Source: Chiua virens (taxonomy: Eukaryota; Basidiomycota; Agaricomycetes; Boletales; Boletaceae). Taken from it: DNA of 64,000 nucleotides. The notes beneath the pieces are model-generated. The model worked only from the letters and a program-made list of their open reading frames with translations. It was not told the DNA's origin and did not search any database. The stretch spans positions 1,302,001 to 1,366,000 of the forward strand of contig JAHNUO010000009.1 in assembly GCA_019787685.1 (NCBI GenBank). The letters run 5' to 3'. The position numbers and the translations under genes are program-made. Below are positions 48,105-59,314 of this stretch, piece after piece (position 1 is the first letter of the stretch; every line of letters begins with the position of its first letter).

Positions 48105-51100
48105 ATGCACTCCGTCGCCAATACTAGTAGAGGCTCTCTGCTGACGTCCAGTCGACGTACGCGCGTTTCAGTTGCCCGGATCGCTTCTTCTTTTACTTCT
48201 CTGGCTCTTGTTCAGCGTCGTCAACCTAGACCCTCGACGACAGCTCCTCAAAAAAACTTGGCCAAGAACAGCCGATTCTACATTGCGACAAGAAGCTACA
48301 GCTCTGTGTCTTCGGCGCAGGAACAATACGATGGTATGCTTGCGTTGGCATTTTCGTCATGGGACATATCACCTAATCCAACATTCAGTTTGTGTCATTG
48401 GGGGTGGTCATGCAGGCTGTGAAGCAGCTACTGGCGCTGCACGAGCTGGAGCTAGAACGTTACTGATTACGCAAAACTTGGGTACCATCGGCGAGCTCTC
48501 GTGTAACCCATCGATCGGTGGTGTTGGAAAAGGGACATTGGTTCGGGAGGTGGACGCATTGGATGGCGTCATGGGCAAGGTTACAGGTGAGTTCGCGAAC
48601 AATGGCCTGTGCCAGTCTTAGTTATGTTTTAACCATCTGTTTGACATCCAGACAAGGCTGGAATACAGTTTCACATGTTGAACAGGTCCAAAGGGTCGGC
48701 GGTTTGGGTTTGTGAAAGATGATTCCGCTTTCGTCGACTCGTCTTTTTCATGCCACTTCTAGGGTCCTCGAGCGCAAGTTGACCGTAAATTGTACAAGCA
48801 TCACATGCAAGATGTCATATTCAACTATCCTAACCTGGATGTTCGCGCCGCCAGCGTCTCTGATCTTGTCTTTGACCATCAGATGGTTTCGTCGAGTTCC
48901 AGCGGATCGGTATGGGGTACAGTGAGAGGAGTTCGACTAGGTGGTCACAAGTACGCCTGCACGGAAGAGCATGCTAATGTCGTATGTCATAGAAACTGAA
49001 GACATAATCCCATGTTCTCAAGTGGTCATCTGCACTGGGACATTTCTTTCGGGCGAGGTTCATATCGGTGCGTATTCTATTTAGTCTGGAATCAACTTCG
49101 AGTGCCAATGTCACCCTAGGAATGAAACGGTTTCCAGCTGGGCGGATCAATGAAGCGCCAGCAATTGGACTGTCTGCCTCATTGCGTGCAGCTGGCTTCC
49201 AGCTCGGGCGCTTGCAAACTGGTACTCCAGCGCGGCTGGACAAAAATACCATAGATTTTAGTCGGTTGGAAAAGCAGGAAGGCGACTGTCCACCACATCC
49301 ATTTTCGTTTTTGAATCATAAGGTAGACAATGAGGTATGGCCTTCTCGGGATCTATGGTTCAAGGTTTGACATATCTCCCTGCTTCTAGCATAATCAGAT
49401 CACATGTTATATGACTCATACTACCCCCGAAACCCACAGACTAGTCAAGGAGAGCATGCATCTAAGCGTTCACATCCAAGAAACTAAGAAAGGCGAGTGA
49501 TCACTGAATCAAGATTTTCATTCTTTGACCACATTCTGTCAGGTCCCCGTTATTGTCCTTCTCTCGAGGCCAAAGTTACTCGGTTTGGACACAAGGGTGA
49601 CCATAAAGTATGGCTGGAGCCTGAGGGCTATGATTCTGGTTAGTTGAGCGTTAAAACAAGGAGGATGTTCTACTGAACCCACTGTAGATCTGATATACCC
49701 AAACGGCTTGTCATGTTCCATGCCTGAAGAGCTACAAGAGCCCGTGATGCGCACGGTGCCGGGACTAGAAAACGTCCGTATGGTTAAACCCGCGTATGGG
49801 GTTGAATACGATCATATCGATCCTCGAGAGCTTAAGCGTGAGTCAGTCTGATCCCGATTCTCACATACCTCATGGTGTCCACAGCGTCACTCGAGACCAA
49901 CAGGATTGAGGTAGGCGGTCCTTGACATAATTGACGCATGCCTCAAACTCTCGCTAGGGACTCTTCCTCGCTGGGCAAATCAATGGGACAACGGGGTATG
50001 AGGAAGCTGCAGCACAAGGTTGTGTTGCCGGCATTAACGCCGGTCTTGCTGCGCGAAATCAACCGCCGCTTCCCATCACTCGAGCAGATGGGTACATTGG
50101 GGTTATGATTGATGACCTTGTGACCAAGGGGACAGAGGAACCATGTACAGAGGATTGCAGTTCTTTCCATCATAGATCATTGAACGTGACCCACAGATCG
50201 AATGTTCACCTCGCGCTCCGAGTATCGCATGACACTCCGATGCGATAATGCGGACACAAGATTAACCGAAATAGGTGCGCTTCCTTGTAAACGATTCGTT
50301 TCAGCTAATTCATGATCATATTGTAGGGCATTCAGCGGGTTTAATATCCGCGGAACGATGGGAAAAATATCTTAGCGATCGCGATGCAATAAACCGCGGG
50401 ACAGAATTGCTTCGGTCGATTGTTTTGAGTCCTCAGGTTTGTGAACAATCGGCCACCATATCGCATGGTTTTCTTGACGGAAGTCATAGAATTGGGAAAA
50501 GTACGGTGTTACAGTAACGAAGGATGGTGTCATGAGGAGGTGAGCACACGCCCACTGTGCCCGGATCTTTTTTGATAGCATCTTACAGCGCCTTTGATGT
50601 GCTGAGCATGCCCTCCGTAACCCTGGACTTTCTTATAAACAGTGGAGCTGTCCAGGGCTTCTCAGTGTTTGAGCCCTACACTATATCTCGGATTATTATC
50701 GATGGTAAATAAGAGTTCCAGTATCGTGTATATTCGTTCTGATCACCCATCAAACTCTAGCGACGTATGCACCACATCTCGCTCGCCAACGCGCTGATGT
50801 GGAAGCTTTTCATGCGGATGAATCCCTTCTCCTTGACCCCAATATGGATTACACGCAAGTTAGGGGATTAAGCGAAGAAGTGAGAGAGAGATTACGGCGA
50901 TTTAGGCCAACGACACTCGTCAGTACTTGACAGCTCCGATTCGTCGTCGGACCTAATTATCCTACAATTGTATAGGGTGCAGCCAAGCGCATGGAAGGCA
51001 TGACACCGACATCGGCAGTTCATTTGTTGAAACATGCACGTCGGACATGGAACACCAAAATGCCGCGGGTTACTGATCTCCGAAAAGAATCGGTGGTCTC

Positions 51101-51110
51101 CAGTTCCTAG
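48105..51110 (+). CDS. MTO1: Mitochondrial tRNA uridine-5-carboxymethylaminomethyl enzyme (MnmG/GidA)
   Basis: Seventeen exons from 48105 to 51110; 719 aa and fully open. A Ser/Arg-rich mitochondrial presequence (~75 aa) precedes the FAD-binding core [104 protein letters not shown], the GidA signature [34 protein letters not shown] and [20 protein letters not shown]. The GidA-associated C-terminal domain follows ([31 protein letters not shown]). Role: with Mss1/GTPBP3 it installs the 5-carboxymethylaminomethyl group on wobble U34 of mitochondrial tRNAs. Intron 7 has a GC donor (GCGAGT at 49494). No frameshift despite many introns. The gene starts about 350 bp from the minus-strand phosphoesterase. 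Confidence 0.95.
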
Positions 51111-51639
51111 AATTCAACTTTGACTTCTATCAGGAGTTCAATGCTATCATATTTCTGCACTGCTCAAATCCTTCCTGATTGGCCACCGGTTCGCCCAGCA
51201 ATATACTTCCGAACTTGCTACTATTAGTACCTTTCAGCGCTAATGACGAACCTGTCTACGACAAGGTATCGATCGATGCAATCTCGCATCCGTCGGTTTA
51301 GCGTGTCTCCGTTTAAATTGATGTAAGGTTTGTGTTGTTAGGTTTGAATTAAACGAGATGCTTCTTCGCGTTTTGTTTTCAGTTTTGCCTGTTCAGTCGA
51401 GATACATCACGAGTCCCCCGTTGGGCTGATTTCCCGTATCACCAGAGTGATCGCTATTTCTACCGGTCATTTTCCGCTCGAGTCGGGGCTATTTGCTGGA
51501 TTACGAAAAGTCATCATTGGGCAATATGAGGCGCCTCGTCCTGAATAGCAGGTGCGCAGTATATCCACACTTTTCGGCGCCGTGCAGGACGGCTCCTCCG
51601 TGGGTACCGCTACCAAGGCTAATATCATAATATGATACG

Positions 51640-53980
51640 CTCTGCCCTTCTCGCGCTCTGCGGAGGGACGCCTGTTCCCAAGCGGATAACGTTCATCAAT
51701 CTCTGGCCCTTTATCCCCCCTCATGCCATATTTTCAATTCGGGAAATCGGAAGGCGAGTGGATGTGACGCATGCAACCCTGTGTGCCTTCATACCTTCGT
51801 CGTCTCCTTTGCGCCGCTCTTATGCCTATGCTAAACTCAGTGGTGCAACCTGTGCTCGGGGCAGCGGTGAGCTGTAAGTCAGCTATCAATGAGGTGCAGG
51901 TCTGCGGCGTGGCACTAGCAAGAGCTTCGTTCGAAATTCTACTAGACGAGGACGACCCATTCACGGAATACAAGCACTGGATCGAAGACTATTATGACTT
52001 CGAGTCACTGTCAAACTCAGTTAGGGAACTCAACGAGAGATCAGTCCGAGGCCACCGGAGCAGTGGGACAAGGTCATATTCCCCGTTTTCGCCTGAACCG
52101 CGTATCCATAGATTTCTACCTTTCGCGAGCGGTGTTCCCGTGATCGATCCTGATTGCACAACCGAGTCAGTAACTGATTCAATGTCAGGATTCTCTGGCG
52201 CGAACGATAACCGTTGGTTATTACCGATGTCAATGGCGCGAGGGTTCTCAGACATCTTCGGCCCGAAAATGGCTGTTACATGGGCACACAAGAGTAGCGA
52301 GCAGCTGCGCACGAATCGGCTCCTTCAGACGGGAGCGTCACAAAATCCCAGACTTCCTGTTTTGTTGGACGCTGGAACCCAGATCCTCGATATTTCCAAT
52401 CGATCGTGAAGTGGCTAAAGCACCATGTGGCTCAACGTTGTTACAGACCCAGTTGCTTCCATATACTTCAACGAGAAAGATGAAGTGATGGTCATCACAC
52501 GAGACGGCGCCACTCTACCGATGCCATCTTCTCCGTTTTCTCAGCACCTAGAGCGGTGTGTGGTTTATTTTGATCATGCACACACGAGGAGAACGGACCT
52601 CAAATGCCCAAATGGGTCACGAGCGGCTGTCACATTGGACTCCAAGCTCACGAAAGACAATCTAGTCCAAAGCACGTTTGGTGCTGTAGCTAACAATAGA
52701 TCTCTCAGTTCGCAATTTCAGGTTGCATGCGGCTGCGCAAGCTGGGTCATGTGCGTGGACTTGACGGTGATTCGAGAATCCGCGCTGTGGCTAACAAAGA
52801 TCTGAGGACCTGGGTTGAGACCGTCGACGTCCTACGCTGGTCAGTTCATGAGAATTGAGCGGATATTCAGCAGCGGGCTCCTTACTGGGCGCAACAAGGC
52901 ATGGATCATAAACCAAGGCACGAAGCCTGGTCCCGTTTCTGCAATAATGACCTCACTCGAGAGGAGTTATCGGATGCATGGTTCCAGCCAGAACGGAATT
53001 CGCTGGCCGATCTTTACACACTCCGAGTGAAACAAGGAATGCCAGGAGCACTCTGTCCAGCTATCCGCCAACGTTGCGAGTACCTAGGGATTCTATCATT
53101 TTCCAACGCAAAGATACAAGAAGAGCATGAACGGAGGTGAACCGCGAACAAGAGCGCGAACGACAGGTAGAATTTCCTCCAGGGGTGAAGTCCGCTGAAC
53201 ATACCCTTCCTCCAGACGTCGTCAATTTCGTGAAAACTGGCATTCTTCCACTACTGCCAGTGGACACTGGCAGCGCGTTTACTCCCGTCTTTTCCACGCT
53301 TGGGAAAAGCTCGGCGGCTACTCGTGACGGGGATGTCTGGAGTTCATTCATTTTGACGACGGCGGACTTTTGCAAGACTGGAGCCCGACTCGAGGACCGT
53401 GGATCAGTATCTGCGACCTGTGCAGTGCTGCAGAATCAATCAACAACAGCCTGAGGTACTTGTGCTGCTGAGCTCTTTCGAGGCAGACTCCTTGTTGCCA
53501 GACACTGGGGAGAGCGAACACGTTTACCTCCATCTATACGCACCACATACAGCTCAGCGTGCGGAACCATCTGACGGCCTCCGGCTCTATACCGTCCCTT
53601 CTTTGCCCTCCGACTGGACCTCACCATGATCTCTAATTGACCAGCTCGACGTGTTTTCTGGACAAACCTATCTCCGAGATTGTCAATCCTACCTTCGACT
53701 ATGTCGTTTCCTCGGCGTACCCACGAAAGAACCTCCGAAAGACGGACAAGTTGGGCGGAACTCGTTCAACATCCCTGGTAGTTGGAATGAAAGCGAGATC
53801 AGGTTCTTGGATTTACCTCTTCCTTCCGTGGCAGCGCTGCTTGCTGTTTGGACTAGAGAGCGGCCGTTTGCGCACACTCACATGGGCAAAATTCTGCAAG
53901 GGCAGCCGCTAGAGGAAAGAGATTTCAAGGCGTCAGCAATTTCCAAGACGGGACGGGCGGTGAAATGGAATTCGAGGTAA
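51640..53980 (+). pseudogene. 5'-truncated DUF3638/DUF3645 (ubiquitinyl hydrolase-like) relic
   Basis: Plus strand, several frames: LPVLLDAGTQILDISN, then ASIYFNEKDEVMVITRDG, SPFSQHLERCVVYFDHAHTR with RTDLKCP, RAAVTLDSKLTKDNLVQ, MRLRKLGH. Downstream are LADLYTLRVKQGMPGALCPA, FPPGVKSAEHTLPPDVVNFV, QLDVFSGQTYLRDCQSYLRL and a tail ending GRAVKWNSR. This order matches the C-terminal third of very large (about 3,000 aa) fungal proteins with DUF3638 and DUF3645 domains, annotated as ubiquitinyl hydrolases. The N-terminal two thirds are absent: the sequence upstream belongs to the MTO1 3' region. Stops and frame changes separate the blocks. It is most likely a fragment left by duplication; the start coordinate is approximate. 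Confidence 0.65.
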
Positions 53981-54095
53981 ATTAGTAGTCAGACGCTGCT
54001 CTGTGGTACGCACGGCGCTTCGTTCATCACTACAACAGTGACTTGGGGGCAGTAAAGGATAAGAATCGATGTACCAGCCAACATTCACCGACGGG

Positions 54096-56819
54096 TCAAA
54101 TATCATCCTCTGGGCCTTCCTCGATCATCCTCGCATATTCCTCGTAAGTAGCAAACGTAGGCAACGTTCTCCGCTTCTTGCGCTTGGTCTGACGCTCGTC
54201 CTTACGCTTGCGTTTGTCGCCGCCACTGATCCCGCCCCATTCTTCCTCGTCGTCTTGTTCCGTCCCGGCGTCTAAACCATCATACTCGATGAGGTCGTCT
54301 GGGATATCATCCACAGCAACTAGATCGTCGTCGTCCGACTCTTCCGCAAGCGATATTCCATCACCCAACTCGTCTTCGTCAGGATTCGCTTCGAGTGCCT
54401 CCTCTCCGTCAAGGATCGCGGTGCTGACGGCGTCAGGATCAGACAGCAACTCGTCGTCGTCCTCTTCTAAGAGGGCGCCCTCTCCCTTTTCATGCGGCAT
54501 GGTCGCTTTCATCGCCTGTCAATTCACGTGAGAACAGAAAGGAAAACCTCAGGACGCATCACATCACACCTTCCACACGGCCGCTTCTTCGGCATCACTG
54601 AACCCTTCTTCATCGGACTGCTGTCCACTGTCGGCACCGTCGTCATCTGACACACCGGAATCCGACTTTGTTGATTCTTCCCCTTCACTACCTGCATCCC
54701 TGCCAGCTGGAGCAGTTTGCCCGCGGTTTTTCCTTGAAAAGTACCTGTGAAAGAAGACCTAGGAAGAGTAAGACAGCGTCGGATACCCGGTAATGGGAGC
54801 ATACCTCATCTACAGGTACATCCTCCACACGTTTCTTCCAGAATTTCGCGTCGTTCGGCAGCGCACCACCACTGACTTCGCCTTTCACGCGTTTGACGCC
54901 GGTGCTATCGGTAGCACTTGCGGCGGGTTGCATGGCGCTCGTGCCTTTTGGTTTCTGCTTTTTGGGGTTCTTGTATACAAAGCGGTCGAGGAAGTGGGAG
55001 AGCGTGTTGAGCGTGAGGTCTGGGCTGGAGGTAATAGGTTGTGACGAGAGTAATTGACGAGCATGAAGTGAAACAGTTGGGTGATAATGATGAAGTAGTG
55101 GAAGCTGAAAAGGACGGCGTCAGCAGCTGAGGGGTATCCTAAAAGTGACACACAAGTTCGTATAATGGTGAGGCTGATGCTTTTGCGAACTGAGGATCTC
55201 GTTTTCGGGGATCGTAGACCTCTAATTCTGGCGAACTCGGCGTTCCTTGCAGAAGTGGCCGCAGACCTGGAAGAGTGCTGAAAACCTGGAAGAGTACAAG
55301 GTGTCAGTCAATTGGCCGAGGTTATATGCGCATTTCACTCACTTCGCCAAGTAAGTAGAGCCCTCCGACCACAAACTCAGTGCCTCCAGCTCCGCCACTT
55401 ACTAACATTTGAATGAACCTGCGAACAAAGCTTGCAACTCTCCCAATGTCGCTATCTGTCTTGAGAGATTTGAACAGCAAATTCAAATACATCGTCTGCT
55501 TGGAAGATGATGCCAACCGCCCGTCATGGAGTGAGGAGTATAGAGCACGATAGTACCGGTCCACGATTGACTGAGAACGCGATGAAGACAGCGAAGAGCC
55601 TGGTTGACTCGCAAGTGAGGACGAAAGATGTTGGATAAGAACGAGTGATTGAAGTGATATATTGAAAGTTGAGGTGTGTGTAATGCGAAAGAGGGTATCG
55701 ATATGCTTATAGAAACTAAATCGACGGTAAGCTTAGTAGGCTGGGATAAAGTGGCGATGTTACCTTGCTTCGGTAGTGTCAAGCTTTGCGAATGGAAGAG
55801 CGCGGTTCACACCCGTCAGGATGGCTGATATAAGCTTTCCGTAGGTGTCTTCTTCGTTCTCGACAACAATGCCCTCACCCAGAAGGTCCTCGAATAAGCG
55901 GAAGTAAACGTCAATGAGTTGTACAGCTACGCTGTATTCTCCTGGCTGAAGAAAGATCTGATTGAGGGTTATGGCGGCGTAGTAACGGACGTGCTCGTTT
56001 GCAGTGTTCTTGCCTTTTGCGACAGTCAAGGGACTGAGGATGAGCGATGTTACTTCGCGTATGATGACGGATTTCATGGAGGGATGAGTTTGTAGGACTT
56101 GAAGAATGTGGTATGAGGCACGAGAGCAAACCTGCTTCTCTGCATCCCCCTGCATAAAGTTAAGAGAGACACAACTAACTGAACCGGTGAATTCACTTAC
56201 CAGCTTATTCACAAGCAGTTTGAGTAGATTGTGCTCTTGTTCAGGTTTACTCCGTAGCAAGTTGCAGATTAGTGTCAGTGTTTGAGTCCTCACGTATGGT
56301 AGGGAATCGGCGGCGACGTTTTCGAGAATTTGCAGAACCGAGAAAAAGTATTTCTTGAGCCAGTCTTCGAAATACCATTCTAGTAGTTGTGCATCGTCAA
56401 TCTTTGGACTCGTCAACGGTTGGTCACGGAAATATCTGGGGAAATGGGGTCAGGTATGAACATGAACCAGCATAACAGACTCACTTGAGCTTGCGATCTG
56501 GAGCACCACCGCCGATCCACCAGTCAATAATACAACGAAGCGCTTTCAGACTTTCTCCGCGACCACCTTTGCCCTTTCCTCTCTCAGCCAGACCCTTCAA
56601 GGCGTCCAGAGCCTTTGTATTGTGTAAGGGGCTACTTTGGACGAGCAGCGTCAGAGCACTTAGCCGATCCGATAGCGTGCCAGACTGTAGAATTTTTTGA
56701 AGGAATGCATATTCTGACTTGTTGGACGTGGCAGTGGACGAGGATTGGTTGAACGAGGATACGGCCTGCGCGTGCAAAGCCGATGCACGTTCAAACAGAC
56801 TTTCTGCTTTGACCTTCAT
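54096..56819 (-). CDS. MAK21: MAK21/NOC1 (CEBPZ) 60S ribosome biogenesis factor, N-terminus missing
   Basis: Exons (minus) 56819-56485, 56435-56201, 56149-55764, 55715-55343, 55285-55154, 55104-54805, 54758-54570 and 54515-54096; 789 aa, fully open. Blocks: ILQSGTLSDRLSALTLLVQS, APDRKLKYFRDQPLTSPK, CBF-domain region RASYHILQVLQTHPSMKSVI, HVRYYAAITLNQIFL, FEDLLGEGIV, GKLISAILTGVNRALPFA, FYKHIDTLFRITHTSTFN, LHHYHPTVSLHARQLL, FLDRFVYKNPKKQK, then acidic stretches and the terminal FATYEEYARMIEEGPEDDI. Role: the Noc1-Noc2 complex escorts early pre-60S particles in the nucleolus. Oddity: family members have roughly 150-200 more N-terminal residues. Here the first in-frame Met is at 56819, an in-frame stop lies about 30 bp upstream, and a duplicated segment begins 48 bp away. 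No upstream exon was found. Confidence 0.9.
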
Positions 56820-56866
56820 GTCGGAAAACAAAGTGAGTTCTCATGTGGCTATGCTCTGACGAATTG

Positions 56867-58210
56867 AGCCAAAACAAATGTTTAGGTATATCCTGATCCA
56901 GTTCCTGGGATGCAGTACAGATAGATACATTGATTAACGGAGGAGAAATGTGCGTGTTTTTTAATGCTAGTAGTAAGTGCGGGAGTCCGGATGGAATTAG
57001 AAAAGAGTTGAAGTCTACGATCATTGACGTCCTGACCACCAAATTAGTCGACGAGTTCAGTTCCAGAGGGTCCCAAACGCAAGGGGCGAGTTACGCTGAG
57101 ATTCGTGGTGTGCGACTGGTGACTCGGATGTATCAGCACGAAAGCGTCCTCTCTGGCCCGCATCATACCTCTTGGCAATGCGTTTGTCGAATCAATGAGG
57201 TGGGCCCCCTCTGGGCCAAACCTTGGGTAATCATGTTCAATGCGAAGGACACCGTCCTGTCCATGCAGAGAGCGTACACTCGTGGCATCCCCAATGTCAA
57301 CGAACGCCGGACTTGGCTGAAGCGGCTTCGATTTCTTGACGGGCGTTAGGACCACAGATCCAGGTTCGTATCGGTCGCGTGCGATCGGGGTTTTTGGGAA
57401 CGTCAGTGGGCGGTGAGCGTCCAGAAGCCTGGCAGCCGTGGGAGAAGGGGTCACGATGTCATGCGCCTCACCGACCATCATCTCGACCTCAGCAGCATCT
57501 TCCTCTTCAGCCTTGGCGTCGCCATCGTTGTCGTTGCTTGGATACTGCCAACGCACGTGGATGCCTTTGCCTGTCTCGGATAAGGCGACGCTGGTGGGGC
57601 AGCCATCCGAGTCTCGGCATGCAAACCAAGTGTCTTCTACTTCATTATCGACGACGGGAGTTGTGTTGCACTCTGCCTGTGAATCATACGCCGGCGCAGA
57701 TTCAGGTAGGCTTTTGATCCGAACCGGACTCTTCCGAGGCTTGGAAGATGATGATAAGGAAGGCCGCCCATAAGTACTGTTGCGGGTAGTGCGACCTGGA
57801 GTAGACTGAGACATGCTACGCGTTTGAGGAGCCATTCCGTAGGTTTCTCCTAAATTAGAGACGTATATTATTTAAAGTGTATACGTTGCGGATCGCAAGG
57901 ATGTGACATACGAGGGGTAGTATCGTCTGAAAATGTGATGATGGGCCGGGGCTCTGGAGGTCGGCGAGCTCTGCTTAAGTAGCTTGAACCGGAGCTTGCT
58001 TTGACGTGGTCCACGGCGCGGCGTGCAACGCACATCTTAATGATCTTATTGTTCTCCTTGGTCGCATTGTCTCTTTATGACAGTGGTGGACCGCATAGGC
58101 TTTGCCGCCACAATCAAGCTGTGGGCATGTTCAATGCCGTGGAAAACTGATATCATTCACCTACTGGCCTGGCCCAAGCGGCGGTATCGGTTACAGTGTC
58201 TACGACCTTG
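56867..58210. repeat. Dispersed duplicated segment, copy B
   Basis: Counterpart of 33452-35225, same orientation. Homology starts at GCCAAAACA (56867) and includes the 3' flank, the unknown gene and the upstream region to about 58210 (GTGGAAAACTGA near 58140). The left boundary falls just upstream of the MAK21 coding region. Confidence 0.75.
57044..57835 (-). CDS. Unknown protein, paralogue of the 34-kb gene (copy B)
   Basis: 263 aa in a single open frame beginning MAPQTRSMSQSTPGRTTRNS. It shows the same order of features as copy A: a basic Ser-rich leader, ALSETGKGIHVRWQYPSNDN, an acidic run (EEEDAAEVEMM), GEAHDIVTPSPTAA, DRYEPGSVVLTPVKKSKPLQ, GQDGVLRIEHD and a C-terminal TELVD. It has one unit where copy A has two. 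The TELVD stop is followed by DNA still homologous to copy A's last ~60 codons but out of frame, so this copy may be C-terminally shortened. No domain, signal peptide or membrane segment is recognised. Conservation of the reading frame between two diverged copies suggests that the product was, or is, under selection. Confidence 0.6.
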   Translation of the reverse strand: MAPQTRSMSQSTPGRTTRNSTYGRPSLSSSSKPRKSPVRIKSLPESAPAYDSQAECNTTPVVDNEVEDTWFACRDSDGCPTSVALSETGKGIHVRWQYPSNDNDGDAKAEEEDAAEVEMMVGEAHDIVTPSPTAARLLDAHRPLTFPKTPIARDRYEPGSVVLTPVKKSKPLQPSPAFVDIGDATSVRSLHGQDGVLRIEHDYPRFGPEGAHLIDSTNALPRGMMRAREDAFVLIHPSHQSHTTNLSVTRPLRLGPSGTELVD

Positions 58211-58388
58211 ACAAGTGGCTGCGCTAAGCTTCCGCATGCACAGCACGTAAACTTGAAGACAAGAAGACGGAATCACCATGTTCACTAGTCAACGTTTCAA
58301 CTTACATACAACACAACTACGCTGATAACATAGTACGAAACACACATCATAGACATACAAAGACAGGAGACCCATAGAATGTATAGTA

Positions 58389-59117
58389 TTACGTGGTGTC
58401 CATGTCGGCGTCGGCGTCGGCGTCGACATTCTCCGCTGGCATCAACCCATAACTTTGAATTATCGGTTCGGGGTTCCTCTCACTCCAATCTTCCCACTGA
58501 ACATGCCGCAGCTCTGCAGATGAGGAAAATTGAACTTGACCCTGTAGAAACCGCGAATACTGTCGCATCTGAGTAGGAATGACATGTCTTGTAACCAAGT
58601 CACAAAGTATCTGCTGGACCTCGGGGTGACTGTCCAAAAACGGGTATTTTTTCGAATGCATCCCCTTCGCGTGAATGCGAAGACAGGGTACTCCATGGCC
58701 AGCTTCTGATTCTGCGGGAAGCTCGTTGCTTGAGAATGTCACCGACAATCCAGAATTCAAGACACCGAGATCGGCCAGGTTCACAATGTAAGGAGAGGAG
58801 TCTGGTGAGTCCGGGCTGCCAATGCTATCATGGTCCCTCTGAACTCTGTCCAGTGCAGAAGGCGATCTTTGTCCGAGATGAAAATTTGCGACACTCGGTT
58901 GGCTTCTTCGAAATACATGGGGATGACTTTGTCAATCAATGGTTGGTTATGGCAACACTGGATGGCGCTCGTCTGCTTCCAGTGCCACACTGTGAACTCC
59001 TTCAAGCTGCATGTGGAGCCTGCATTTAGCCATATGCGACAAATGTGAATAAGTGACCTACAAAGCTTGGAACTCTTTGGGCTGGTGATCCTTCATTTGT
59101 CTGATGTTGGCACTCAT
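58389..59117 (-). CDS. Conserved-looking hypothetical protein
   Basis: Exons (minus) about 59117-59062 and 59006-58389; about 224 aa. It starts MSANIRQMKDHQPKEFQAF and continues LKEFTVWHWKQTSAIQCCHN, QPLIDKVIPMYFEEANRVSQ, IFISDKDRLLHWTEFRGTMI. After a frame change near 58783 come ADLGVLNSGLSVTF, AGHGVPCLRIHAKGMHSKKY, HPEVQQILCDLVTRHVIPTQ and MRQYSRFLQGQVQFSS, ending in an Asp/Ala repeat (GTCGGC units). Composition, a clean intron and the continuous second half argue for a real gene, but I recognise no family. It could also be the 3' part of a longer gene. It lies just downstream of the terpene synthase on the same strand. Confidence 0.6.
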
Positions 59118-59314
59118 GGAGACCGATATCTTATCGCAACTTTTTTGGCGGCTATGCTTAGTCATTGTGCGTGGTTCACTCACAGCCACACATCTAGCAT
59201 TCGTAATCTCATGGAGACATGGACCTAAATCACTATCTTATCTATGACGACTGCCGAGTCTAGTGCTCCGGAGTCGAGTCGAAGAAGTTTGAAAATATTT
59301 GCAACGTACCATAG

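Noticed and set aside
51467..51724. Minus-strand 85-codon frame after MTO1
   Set aside because: No recognisable feature; it overlaps the start of the DUF3638/3645 relic on the other strand.
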